Positions 44,750-53,229 of a stretch of 64,000 nt of DNA are shown piece after piece (the first letter of the stretch is position 1; every line of letters starts with the position of its first letter). The position numbers and the translations under genes are program-made. Source of the stretch: Acidobacteriota bacterium (GTDB lineage: Bacteria; Acidobacteriota; Terriglobia; Terriglobales; Acidobacteriaceae); the NCBI GenBank assembly GCA_003010405.1, contig PJLO01000006.1, forward strand, positions 248,001-312,000, given 5' to 3'. The notes under the pieces are model-generated. The model was not told the DNA's origin, did not search any database, and was given only the letters and a program-made list of their open reading frames with translations.

Positions 44750-45871
44750 TCAGAAACGGCCGGCGGTCTGTGAGAGTTGTTCGCGGGTGGATTCTGCCGT
44801 GTCTGAAATTCCCTGGACGCGGAGTTTGAAATCATCCGGGTTGCTGGCGTTCTCAAGGGCGGTCTCGTAGGAGATGAGCCCTCTCTGGAGCAGATCGTAG
44901 AGCGACTGGTCGAAGGTCTGCATTCCGTACTGCGAGGTTCCCTGATGGAGCGCCTCCCTGATGTTGCGGGTCTTCTCCGGCGTGATGATGCACTCGCGTA
45001 TGTAAGCAGTGGAGACGAGCACCTCGACGGCAGGTACACGGCCTTCGCCGTCGCAACGCTTGACCAGACGCTGGCTAATAATGGCGCGCAAGGTTGCGGC
45101 AAGTTGAATTCGAATCTGCTTCTGCTCTGGAGGCGGGAAGACGGCGATAATGCGGTTCACTGTCTCCACGGCATCGAGCGTGTGCAGCGTGCTAAAAACC
45201 ATGTGTCCGGTTTCAGCGGCATGGAGTGCGGTGGAGATCGTTTCCAGGTCTCGCATTTCGCCGACGAGAATCACATCGGGATCCTGACGAAGACTGGCGC
45301 GTAGCGCGCTGCCAAATGACGGCGTGTCGACTTCCACTTCGCGTTGATTCACAAACCCTTTTTTGTCGCGATGGAGAAATTCGATCGGGTCTTCGATGGT
45401 GATGATGTGCTCGGGACGGGAGGAGTTGATGCGGTCGATCATTGCGGCGAGCGTTGTAGACTTGCCCGAACCCGTCACGCCGGTAACAAGGACCAGTCCG
45501 CGCGCTTCTTCACAGATGCGCTCCGTAACCGTGGGCAGGTAGAGTTCTTCAAGAGCACGAATCTTGGTCGGGATGACGCGAAGAACGATGCCGACGTTGC
45601 CCCGCTGCTGAAAGACGTTGACGCGAAACCGGCCAAGCCCCGCGGCGCCGTAAGCAAGATCGATTTCGGCGTACTCCTTGAATTTTTGTTTTTGACGATT
45701 GGACATCATGCTGAAAGCCATATTCAGCATGTCCTCGCCTGTGATTCGAGGTTGGTCGGTCAGAGGGACAAGCTCTCCGTCCGCGCGCAGGTGGGGATAG
45801 TTGCCGACCTTGAGATGAAGGTCGCTTGCTTTGCGCTCCACAGCTATGCGCAACAGGGCATCAATGGTCAT
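44750..45871 (-). CDS. pilT: type IV pilus retraction ATPase PilT
   Basis: Hexameric ATPase that depolymerises type IV pili for twitching. 373 residues: N-terminal PAS-like domain with ASDLHLKVG, Walker A GVTGSGKST (131-139), Asp box IEDPIEF, Walker B ILVGEMRD, His box HMVFSTLHT and a C-terminal AIRE-like IREALHQG motif. No other pilus genes are in the window. Starts ATG 45871. Confidence 0.95.
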   Translation of the reverse strand: MTIDALLRIAVERKASDLHLKVGNYPHLRADGELVPLTDQPRITGEDMLNMAFSMMSNRQKQKFKEYAEIDLAYGAAGLGRFRVNVFQQRGNVGIVLRVIPTKIRALEELYLPTVTERICEEARGLVLVTGVTGSGKSTTLAAMIDRINSSRPEHIITIEDPIEFLHRDKKGFVNQREVEVDTPSFGSALRASLRQDPDVILVGEMRDLETISTALHAAETGHMVFSTLHTLDAVETVNRIIAVFPPPEQKQIRIQLAATLRAIISQRLVKRCDGEGRVPAVEVLVSTAYIRECIITPEKTRNIREALHQGTSQYGMQTFDQSLYDLLQRGLISYETALENASNPDDFKLRVQGISDTAESTREQLSQTAGRF

Positions 45872-46358
45872 TGGCTCTATCTCGTCATCAACAAAAGTAC
45901 CCCGAAACTACCACGTTGACGCAGAGGGTGCAATGAACGATCGATATTGTCCGTCTGAAGGCTTGTAAAATCAGGCAGTTATGGCAATTTGAGCGTGCAC
46001 GATGTTCGAATTCGTTTGAGAGGAAGAGTAAAAGCTGATGCCGATGCATATTCAGCCAGGCAAGCCGTTCGGTGGATAGGCCGCTGTGCCGGGCGACCGC
46101 CTTGCGGGATCTTGCCTGAAGCCGATCAGTGATCGGGCTTCAGGCAAGATCGGTGATCGGCTTCACAGGAAACGCACTCGATGGCTTCCCCTTATTCCGA
46201 CTCAAGGCCGCTTCGTCAAGTCCCGCTGCAAGCCGAATCGCTCTAGCATCCTGCAACTCCCTCGAAATAAGTCTGCTGGTTGTTGGTGCGCGTTGCAGGT
46301 AGCGCCGCTGTAGTATTTTCTTTTGTGTTCGGGGCTATTGATAATCCTTTAATAAGCA
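45872..46358. other. non-coding stretch with a long hairpin
   Basis: No gene supported. Dominated by the 44-bp inverted repeat at 46108-46151. A 13-codon frame (46038-46079) with GAGAGG upstream exists but is too short to call. Confidence 0.5.
46108..46151. repeat. long perfect inverted repeat (16-bp arms)
   Basis: GATCTTGCCTGAAGCC (46108-46123) and GGCTTCAGGCAAGATC (46136-46151); the 12-base loop itself contains GATC twice. The GATC-GGCTTC part recurs at 46155-46164. It may end the TonB receptor transcript or be a REP/MITE-like element. Confidence 0.75.
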
Positions 46359-48590
46359 CTATTGGAATCGAATTGTGTAACTGAAGCGAACACCACGCCC
46401 AATTTCTGGCGCAAGATTCTTAATAAACGATAGGTGGTTTCGATAGAGACGGTTGCCAAGGTTGAAGCTGGACACCGTAAACACCTGAACATTGTGTTCA
46501 CGTGCCACTGTATAGGAAGCATCAAGGTTCACGACGGTATATCCGGCGGTTCTTGTTTCAGTCGTGAATATGTCATTTTGCGAGTGGGCAGCAATAACTT
46601 CCGGGCGGACGCTAAGGCCCTTGTACCGGAAATCGAGCCCCACCCTGGCTCGAAGCGGCGGAATGCGGGGCAATGGCGTTCCTGAAGCTACAACCGCTCC
46701 CGTCTTCAGTGTGGTTATGGCCTCCGTAAGACTTGCATTCACCACGTCCATTCCCGTAAGCAGCCATACATTGTTGTGCAGCGCGACGTGTAAATTGGCC
46801 TCTGCACCCAAGTACCGGCTGCCTCCTTGCAAGTATTCGGCTTCGAACAGGCCATCTGTAATGTTTCCATTGGGCGCAAGGAAAACAAAATCACGCAAGT
46901 TGTAGTAGAAGAAATTGACATCGCCGTGCCACCGTTCCGACTGGTGGCGCAGAGACACATCGATACCATCGCCCATTTCCTGCTTAAGGTTTGGGTTGCC
47001 GATCTCAAAAGCTAAATTGCCGGGGTGCGGACCGTTGTTATAGAGCTCTTCCAGTGCCGGTGCCCGGAACGAATGGGTATAGTTGGTCACAAATAGGCCA
47101 CCCTTCCATAGCGGCACGCGAACCCCGAACGAACCAGAGAACCCAGTGAACGATCTTTCTGGAAGTATTGAAGCCTTGTGGTCTGGCGAGAATCCAGTGT
47201 GTTCGAATCGGCCACCGAACTGCAGCCCTATCTTTTTGATATCGAATGTTTCAAGATCAAACAACGCGAAAGAGTTGGCTATGACAGGAGGGGCGAGGGC
47301 CTCATCTCCTATCGTCTCGTAATCGCGGTGCATGCCAGAAATACCGAACTTTCCCGAAAGCCTTCCAACTTTCTTGTGATCGAGGGTGAATCGATAGTTG
47401 TATTGGTCGTTCTTGAAATAAGTGCCAAGTTCGTCTCCGTCATACTCTCCATGGCGATAACGGACGAAATTGAAGATCCCGTTGATGCCTGTAATGGGTG
47501 CGTTCAGATCTCGTGCTCCGAACGTAACCTTTGCATCGTGGCGACGAAGCCGAAGGTTTACGACTTCCTCATCCGGTCCAGCCGTGCCCCCCGACTCCAG
47601 GAACGCAGCAAAAGGAATTCCATATTCCCGGTTGTCATAATCGTATCCAGCTCGCCAGAATGTCTTGACGCCTGTCCAGCCCACTGCCCCGTAGCCGTCA
47701 TACGAACGTGTCCGTGAATTGACAACTGTTCCTAGCGGGGTACTGTAATCCCCGGTGCGCTGGCCTCCACCGCCTCCCCGGAAAGACCATCTTTTGGTCG
47801 AAAAGTTTAAGCCTCCGTTCCCGCCACCCTGATCATTTGTGGTACCACCTAGTGCAGATGCGTAGCCGCTCCAGCCTTCATGCGCAGATTCGGTTGGGGA
47901 TTGCCGACCTGTGATTGCATTGACGACTCCGCCAATGGCACTGCTGCCATACAAGAGCGTGGCTGGCCCACGGACGATTTCCAGCCTTTCTAAGTTCAAG
48001 ACATCGATATTTTCGCCGTGATCGCCAGATTGCGATCCAAGTGATCCTGCACCCAAGCCATCGACCATCACCAGAACACGATCACCATCGAATCCACGAA
48101 GGACAGGTCGAGCACTTCCCGGACCGAAGCTGCGCTTCGCTACCCCCGGTTGATTCTCTAGCGCTTCCCCTAGCGAAGGCTGAGCCTTTTGTGTGAGCTG
48201 AATACTTTCCAGAGAAGTTACCGACTGGAAACTCTCAAAGGTAGTCTCCTCGTTGCCGGACGCGGTCACCGTAACCTGCTCATGGACAGGTGCAATTTCA
48301 AGATGGAAATCAGCGACAACCAGTGACTCCTTGACCGTGATAGATCGCCGCTGGTCACCCAGCCCTGATGAATGAACAATGAGTTCGTAAGTGCCCCGAG
48401 GGACATCACGGAACTCGAATCTTCCTTCGCTATCCGTGAACGTCGTGCGGTTTGCAGGAACGAGAAGGACCGTGGCCCTATGTACTCGGTAATCCTTGCC
48501 GGTAGTAACGGCACCCGTTACGGTATTTTGCGCAAACGCTAACAATGGTGCCCAAATCATGAGCCCCAAAAGAAAAGCTCTTATCTTCAT
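46359..48590 (-). CDS. TonB-dependent outer membrane receptor
   Basis: Active importer through the outer membrane. The start at ATG 48590 (codon 13 of the longest frame) opens a signal peptide (FLLGLMIWAPLLAFA). An N-terminal carboxypeptidase-regulatory beta-sandwich (about 25-105) is followed by the plug domain (FQSVTSLESIQL ... ERLEIVRGPATLLYGSSAIGGVVN) and a ~500-residue beta-barrel ending in aromatic F at FSYTIRF. Barrel features and the His-rich partner gene suggest a metal or metal-chelate (ZnuD/heme-type) receptor; the substrate is inference. Upstream gene 48714-49130 probably shares its mRNA. Confidence 0.93.
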   Translation of the reverse strand: MKIRAFLLGLMIWAPLLAFAQNTVTGAVTTGKDYRVHRATVLLVPANRTTFTDSEGRFEFRDVPRGTYELIVHSSGLGDQRRSITVKESLVVADFHLEIAPVHEQVTVTASGNEETTFESFQSVTSLESIQLTQKAQPSLGEALENQPGVAKRSFGPGSARPVLRGFDGDRVLVMVDGLGAGSLGSQSGDHGENIDVLNLERLEIVRGPATLLYGSSAIGGVVNAITGRQSPTESAHEGWSGYASALGGTTNDQGGGNGGLNFSTKRWSFRGGGGGQRTGDYSTPLGTVVNSRTRSYDGYGAVGWTGVKTFWRAGYDYDNREYGIPFAAFLESGGTAGPDEEVVNLRLRRHDAKVTFGARDLNAPITGINGIFNFVRYRHGEYDGDELGTYFKNDQYNYRFTLDHKKVGRLSGKFGISGMHRDYETIGDEALAPPVIANSFALFDLETFDIKKIGLQFGGRFEHTGFSPDHKASILPERSFTGFSGSFGVRVPLWKGGLFVTNYTHSFRAPALEELYNNGPHPGNLAFEIGNPNLKQEMGDGIDVSLRHQSERWHGDVNFFYYNLRDFVFLAPNGNITDGLFEAEYLQGGSRYLGAEANLHVALHNNVWLLTGMDVVNASLTEAITTLKTGAVVASGTPLPRIPPLRARVGLDFRYKGLSVRPEVIAAHSQNDIFTTETRTAGYTVVNLDASYTVAREHNVQVFTVSSFNLGNRLYRNHLSFIKNLAPEIGRGVRFSYTIRFQ

Positions 48591-48713
48591 CTTTCGATCT
48601 CCAGCGCACACACGAATACTTCGCAACGCGTGCGGTGTTGGGAATAACTGTTTTTTCAGTCCTTTGCCATCATCAGGAAGGCACAGGACTGTGGAACTGG
48701 AGAAGACGAAAGA

Positions 48714-49130
48714 TCAGGCAGGGGGAGAATTCTTTGGAGCCAGCAGGATTACGGGAACCCGGGGGATCTCCGTACGCCGGATTGTACTGGATAGGACAAG
48801 CTTGGGTGGGTCATGCTCCTCGAGAATGAACGCGTGTCCGCAAAGCAGCGAACAACGGGTGCCTATGCTTCCGTGAAATGGACAATGCGAGTGGCCTTCT
48901 CGCGAATGCTTGGAACTAGAGCTTACCCCATCATCCAGTGACTGAACCGCGGTACTAACTTGCAAAACACCCGCTGCGTCGTCGATGAGATCATGGTGTT
49001 CCGCGCAAACGCGGTGCGTTACGAAGTTGTCGTGATAAAAACCAATCGCCTGGATCGCGAGCAACAAACAGATCGAAGAGACCACTCCCAGCGTGGTTAA
49101 TAAACTCGGGCGCGGTCTCTTCGGAAGCAT
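48714..49130 (-). CDS. small His/Cys-rich membrane-anchored protein
   Basis: 138 residues with one hydrophobic helix at about 13-31, then an exported part. It contains RVCAEHHD and the cluster HSREGHSHCPFHG with CSLLCGH, giving at least eight His and four Cys suited to bind metal (Zn, Cu). Similar DUF2946-like proteins occur with metal-import TonB receptors. The gene lies 123 bases upstream of the TonB receptor start on the same strand. No exact family identified. Confidence 0.65.
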   Translation of the reverse strand: MLPKRPRPSLLTTLGVVSSICLLLAIQAIGFYHDNFVTHRVCAEHHDLIDDAAGVLQVSTAVQSLDDGVSSSSKHSREGHSHCPFHGSIGTRCSLLCGHAFILEEHDPPKLVLSSTIRRTEIPRVPVILLAPKNSPPA

Positions 49131-49237
49131 GACCTCGAGTATTCCAGTATGGTCATCGAAGTGTCAATCGGACCAGATATACGCAGGGTGCATACCGAAA
49201 AGCAGAGACTCCAAGCGATCACCATTGGCTGCTTTGA

Positions 49238-49500
49238 TCAGTTGTTCACTTGGCGCTTAATCAGATCACGCTTAAAGAACTGAAATGTGAAAGAAACAGG
49301 TTTCCGTCCAGATGGTCGATCTCCTGCAGTAAAGCACGCACTAAAAGTTCCTTACCTGTGTGTTCGAGCCAAACACCCTGCAATCCTGAGTCCGAATTGT
49401 AAGGACATTTGATCGCGTAACCTTGGCGTGAGACGTTGAGTTGAGGAACTCTGATTGACAGGGGAGCTGTATAACCCCAAAGAATGGAAACCAGATGGAA
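49238..49500 (-). pseudogene. decayed peptide deformylase 3' fragment
   Basis: Minus strand across this stretch encodes, in pieces, the C-terminal part of peptide deformylase: VLTIRTQD, then VWLEHTGKELLVRALLQ joined to EIDHLDG (49303-49323), then SSL(K)RDLIKRQ. Two frameshifts are needed, near 49375-49385 and near 49271-49275. The metal-binding HExxH appears as QEIDH, so the zinc His is also lost. No N-terminal part is found. It is therefore a relic and not functional. Confidence 0.75.
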
Positions 49501-49581
49501 TCAAAGGCACGGGAGAATGAGTGCGAAGTCTGAACCGAGTGGTTCAAATCGATGAAGACCTAATTATAGCCAGAGGCCCGG

Positions 49582-49868
49582 TGGCAGCACTGCGTGGTGC
49601 ATTTCTACCGAAACGTGTAAACGAAGGTTCCGAGCGGCAAGGGAAAAGAGGTAGCGGCGATGTTGAAGGCGATCCATGCACGAGAGGATCGCAAGGCAGC
49701 ACGTGAGAAATCCCGACACCTAGCCGAGAAAATGCGGCGATCAAGCTGTGCGCGGCCGCCTCGATGATCGAGGCCAGCTTGAGGGAGACACTGGGCTACT
49801 GCGAGTTTCCGCGCGAACCCTGGCGCTACCTGTGACCCAACAATGTACTGGAACGGCTCAACCGCAAC
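49582..49868 (+). pseudogene. remnant of IS256-family (mutator type) transposase
   Basis: In pieces, the plus strand encodes WQHCVVHFYRNV, then (after a frameshift at about 49617) TKVPSGKGKEVAAMLKAIHA and REDRKAAREKS, later LRETLGYCEFPREPWRYL, a stop, and NNVLERLNR. These are hallmarks of the C-terminal third of IS256-type transposases (the HFxRN and N-ERLNR blocks). Two frame breaks and one stop show decay. No inverted repeats were found, so only a fragment is left. Confidence 0.75.
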
Positions 49869-49904
49869 AGCAACAAGCGCAGGCGATGCCCCGCGCTTGT
49901 TGCT
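49869..49904 (-). terminator. hairpin downstream of ilvE
   Basis: AGCAACAAGCGC (49869-49880) pairs perfectly with GCGCTTGTTGCT (49893-49904). On the minus strand it comes 13 bases after the ilvE stop. No long U-run follows. Confidence 0.6.
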
Positions 49905-49916
49905 GTGTATGCCGAA

Positions 49917-50852
49917 TTACGCGCCGACTCTTACAGGAACAGGCGTGAACCAGTTGTGGCGGTCCGGCTTGCTACCGTCGATTATGCTGAAGAGTTCCGC
50001 ACGGATCGCCTTGGTGACTGGACCAACAGCGCCGTGGCCAACGGGGATCTTGTCCACCGAGCGGATCGGCGCGATTTCAGCCGCTGTTCCGGTGAAGAAA
50101 ACCTCGTCTGCGACATAGAGAAGCTCGCGGGGAATGACCTGTTCGACAACAGGAATGCCGAGGTCCTGTGCGATGCGAATGACTGAGTCGCGTGTAATGC
50201 CGGCCAAGACGGAGTTGCCGAGCGGCGGAGTCAGGAGTTTCCCATTGCGCACAAGGAAGATGTTTTCGCCGGAACCTTCGCTGACATAGCCATTGGCGTC
50301 AAGCGCGATGCCTTCTGCGTAACCGTTGAGAATGGCTTCCATTTTGATCAGCTGGGAGTTCATGTAGTTCGCACCAGCCTTCGCCATCGCAGGCAGAGTA
50401 TTCGGCGCAAGACGAGTCCAGGTCGAGACGCAGACATCGACGCCCACATCTTCGGAGCCACCTAGATACTTGCCCCAGGCGAAATTCGCTATATAGCATT
50501 CGGTTGGCACGCCGAGGGCGTTCACGCCGATATCGCCATAACCACGAATAATGAGAGGACGGATATAGCAGGGCCACACGCCATTTGCGCTGACTGTTTC
50601 CACCACGGCATCAACGAACTGCTGGCAGGTATATTTCACCGGGATGCGATAGATCTTTGCGGAATCGAGCAATCGCTGCATGTGGTCGTGAGCGCGGAAA
50701 ACCGCGGGACCGCTAGGCAGTTCATAACACCGAACGCCCTCGAAGATAGAGGATCCATAGTTGACAACGTGCGACATGACGTGGATTTTTGCGTCATCCC
50801 AGTCGATGAGTTTTCCGTTGTGCCAAATTTTTTCAGTGGGTGTAACCGCCAT
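49917..50852 (-). CDS. ilvE: branched-chain amino acid aminotransferase
   Basis: Fold-type IV PLP enzyme that makes Val, Leu and Ile from their keto acids. 311 residues with FEGVRCY, RPLIIRGYG, the PLP-lysine region MAKAGANYMNSQ and the phosphate-binding VSEGSGENIF and GITRDSVI motifs. Length and motifs match bacterial IlvE of class I. Starts ATG 50852. Ends beside a transposon relic. Confidence 0.95.
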   Translation of the reverse strand: MAVTPTEKIWHNGKLIDWDDAKIHVMSHVVNYGSSIFEGVRCYELPSGPAVFRAHDHMQRLLDSAKIYRIPVKYTCQQFVDAVVETVSANGVWPCYIRPLIIRGYGDIGVNALGVPTECYIANFAWGKYLGGSEDVGVDVCVSTWTRLAPNTLPAMAKAGANYMNSQLIKMEAILNGYAEGIALDANGYVSEGSGENIFLVRNGKLLTPPLGNSVLAGITRDSVIRIAQDLGIPVVEQVIPRELLYVADEVFFTGTAAEIAPIRSVDKIPVGHGAVGPVTKAIRAELFSIIDGSKPDRHNWFTPVPVRVGA

Positions 50853-50937
50853 GTTTGCACGCTCCTAGCAAATAAAAAAAAGTAATTGAATTATAAGACA
50901 GCGCGGATGCGAACAGAATCGAATTCAGGCAAAACTA

Positions 50938-50976
50938 CCCTGTTTTGAAGCTGCAGGTCGCAACTTCAAAACAGGG
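50938..50976 (-). terminator. terminator after the LOR/SDH-like gene
   Basis: CCCTGTTTTGAAG (50938-50950) pairs perfectly with CTTCAAAACAGGG (50964-50976), with TAGTTTTG following on the minus strand. It is 24 bases after the stop of the gene at 51001. Confidence 0.85.
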
Positions 50977-51000
50977 TTCGATGGTTTTGCTTGAGAACTC

Positions 51001-52266
51001 TTAAAGTTTTTGTAATTTAAACATTTCCGAGCTTTCTTGTTCATCAGCAGCATCGAGTGCGCTTGCCAGTTCGCGCACGAACAGTTCAGCGTCCGTGACC
51101 AGGCCCAGAGCCTGGAAAGTTCCGCGATCCGCTAGCTTGGTAACTACGGCCGGATTTATATCGACTGCCACCACTTTGACCGATGCTTTCAACATATTGC
51201 CGGTGGCGATGGAGTGCAGCATTGTGGCGATCATGAGCGCCATCTCAACGCCTTCCAAAGCGGAACGCATACGGACCTGTGCCTTTGAGGTGTCGGTGAT
51301 GACGTCGGGCATCGGTCCATCGTCTCGAACGGAGCCGGCAAGAACAAGGTCTACATCATTCTTGATGCACTCGTACATGATGCCTTCTTGAATGATTCCT
51401 CGCTCGACGGCCTCGCGCAGGGATCCTACGCCGCGGATGGTGTTGATGGCGGCCATATGGTTGCGATGTCCGCCCTGGACGGGCTTTCCGTTATGAAGGG
51501 CGACGCCGAGCGAGGTTCCGAAGAGAACGCTTTCCACGTCGTGCGTGGCAATGGCGTTGCCGCCGAAGAGAACCTGCACGTATCCATCGCGAATCAGCTT
51601 TGCGAGATATGGACCGGCGCCGCTGTGGACGATGGCTGGTCCGGCGACAATCAGAATCTTGCCTCCGCGCGCGCGAATCGCACGCATCTGCTTGGCAATT
51701 TCATCAATAACCAAGCGCTTGGGGTGTTCGGAGGAAACGTTGCTGCCCATGAAGCTGAAGATTTCCCGCTCACGCGGACGCTGGGGCGGCAGAATGCGTA
51801 TGCCATCATGACCCACGACCACAAGTTCTCCCTGGCGAACTCCAGAGAAGGGAACCATGTGAGCCTCGGAATGCTCAGGGCTGACAACGATGGCGAGATC
51901 CATCTCCGTCTTTGTCACATCAACCCAGTGTCCATTTAGACGAACCTGGGTTGGCAGGTGAGTCGTCGAGTAGAAGTCAGGGGGCAGAACACCATTTGCT
52001 GGTGCCGGCTTGTACGCGACATCTTCGCGCGAGGCAAGTACCGCGCCAAAAGACTGGAGTGCCGAGAGGATGGATTCCAGCTTATCTTCCGTTTCGGCAT
52101 GAACCTTGAGACGCGCGAAGGAGGCCTCGTCTTTGGCTCGTCCGACCTGGATTTCCTGAACGTCAAACGAACCTCCCATGTCCATAATGGTGTCGAATGC
52201 GCGCGGGAGGGTCCAGGAGTCGATAATGTGTCCTTCTAGAGAGATTTCTTCACTGAATACTTTCAT
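51001..52266 (-). CDS. LOR/SDH-domain enzyme (ornithine cyclodeaminase-like, TIGR00300 type)
   Basis: 421 residues from ATG 52266 (AAAGGAAAC upstream; a longer frame starts at 52293 but lacks one). The N-terminal ~100 residues form a ligand-binding LOR/SDH domain (SLEGHIIDSWTLPRAFD), and the C-terminal part a Rossmann-like domain (ILIVAGPAIVHSGAGPYL, FGGNAIATHDVE, VVAVDINPAVVTKL). The family includes an archaeal ornithine cyclodeaminase and the C-terminal half of cyanobacterial ArgZ/AgrE. Likely converts ornithine to proline and ammonia, but this is inferred from family. An attenuator-like leader precedes it. Confidence 0.85.
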   Translation of the reverse strand: MKVFSEEISLEGHIIDSWTLPRAFDTIMDMGGSFDVQEIQVGRAKDEASFARLKVHAETEDKLESILSALQSFGAVLASREDVAYKPAPANGVLPPDFYSTTHLPTQVRLNGHWVDVTKTEMDLAIVVSPEHSEAHMVPFSGVRQGELVVVGHDGIRILPPQRPREREIFSFMGSNVSSEHPKRLVIDEIAKQMRAIRARGGKILIVAGPAIVHSGAGPYLAKLIRDGYVQVLFGGNAIATHDVESVLFGTSLGVALHNGKPVQGGHRNHMAAINTIRGVGSLREAVERGIIQEGIMYECIKNDVDLVLAGSVRDDGPMPDVITDTSKAQVRMRSALEGVEMALMIATMLHSIATGNMLKASVKVVAVDINPAVVTKLADRGTFQALGLVTDAELFVRELASALDAADEQESSEMFKLQKL

Positions 52267-52361
52267 GTTTCCTTTTCCAAAGCCGCCACGCATTCGATGC
52301 GAGCGGAAAAGCTTTTCTGCCGGGACGGAAATTGACGGTCACGGCCAGACGCGGAGGGTAA

Positions 52362-52394
52362 TGCAAAAGGCCCGCGGCGTTTTGCCTGCGGGCC
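52362..52394 (-). terminator. leader terminator/attenuator ahead of the LOR/SDH-like gene
   Basis: On the minus strand GGCCCGC-A-GGC, loop, GCC-GCGGGCC then TTTTGCATT: a strong intrinsic terminator placed ~96 bases upstream of the gene start at 52266. Its place in the 5' leader, not after a gene, suggests transcription attenuation. Confidence 0.75.
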
Positions 52395-52417
52395 TGGAGA
52401 AGAGTGCTCAAATTCCT

Positions 52418-52501
52418 TTAGTTACAGAAGCTCTCTCCGCGCACGCAGACTCCGGCCCTCGGTCGCGGGTGAGGCAGCGGGTTTGTGCTCTGGAGCTTCA
52501 T
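52418..52501 (-). CDS. possible leader peptide (27 residues)
   Basis: Frame from ATG 52501 to TAA 52418, ending 24 bases before the leader terminator. The peptide is rich in Pro and has Arg at 13, 15 and 21. The ribosome binding site is weak. Classical attenuators place such a peptide just before a terminator; Arg codons would fit an arginine/ornithine enzyme, but the enrichment is mild. Confidence 0.35.
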   Translation of the reverse strand: MKLQSTNPLPHPRPRAGVCVRGESFCN

Positions 52502-52640
52502 CACTAGAATTCTCAGGGAAGAAAACCGGAATGTCAACCCAGAGCCATGCGCACGATTGCAATATCTTACAAGTAAGTCGCAGAGTCAGGATTTATATTT
52601 GCTGAAAGGCTTCCCCTTCATTCTACTCTGAGAGGCGGCT

Positions 52641-53165
52641 GTGCCAGATAACCCGATTATTGAGTCCATCCGGCTCAAGGTACTCGAACAAATTGATAAG
52701 ACGGAACACCTCATTCAGTTGATTCCTCCCGACCTCATTGCATGGAGCCCCCAATGGAGTTCAGGCTCTTTCGACGTTGGTCACTTATTGGGGCATTTAC
52801 TGGAGTGCTTTGCAGGGTTTTGTTCTGTATTCTACGCGGCCTTTCCTCAGCAGTTCGAAGATGCTTTGACCCTGCGCTCTCTGCCTGTGAATCATTTCTG
52901 CAAACCCGAAGAAGCAATTGCTCGCGTTCTGGTTTACAAGAAGTACATCGAAGCAGGGTTCGATTTGTGCGGCGATGCTGATTTGGAACGCATGTTGCCG
53001 ACCCACTTTGTGCCTGCAGAATCCGTTATGACCCTGCTACTCGGAAATCTCGAACACACCGTGAATCACAAGTACCAGCTTTTTGCGTATTTGAAGATGT
53101 TGGGAGTTCCAGTTGGTACGCGGGATCTCTACGTCTGGCGGGGAAGCGAAGAAAGCACCTACTAA
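52641..53165 (+). CDS. DinB-superfamily protein
   Basis: 174 residues, start GTG 52641 with AGAGG upstream. The four-helix DinB/YfiT-like pattern is visible: DKTEHLIQLIPPDLIAW at the start, HLLGHLLECFAGF with the first metal-type His, and LEHTVNHKYQLFAYLKMLG with the two C-terminal His residues. Such proteins bind a divalent metal and include thiol transferases; the substrate is unknown. No operon partner. Confidence 0.75.
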   Translation: MPDNPIIESIRLKVLEQIDKTEHLIQLIPPDLIAWSPQWSSGSFDVGHLLGHLLECFAGFCSVFYAAFPQQFEDALTLRSLPVNHFCKPEEAIARVLVYKKYIEAGFDLCGDADLERMLPTHFVPAESVMTLLLGNLEHTVNHKYQLFAYLKMLGVPVGTRDLYVWRGSEESTY

Positions 53166-53229
53166 ATCTCCGTTTAACCGTGCTCTTGCCTGGCAAGCCG
53201 CATTAGGGTGCTCAGTTCCGCGTTCTTCC

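Noticed and set aside
46086..46313. 75-codon frame around the long hairpin
   Set aside because: Basic composition arising from the inverted repeat; no ribosome binding site.
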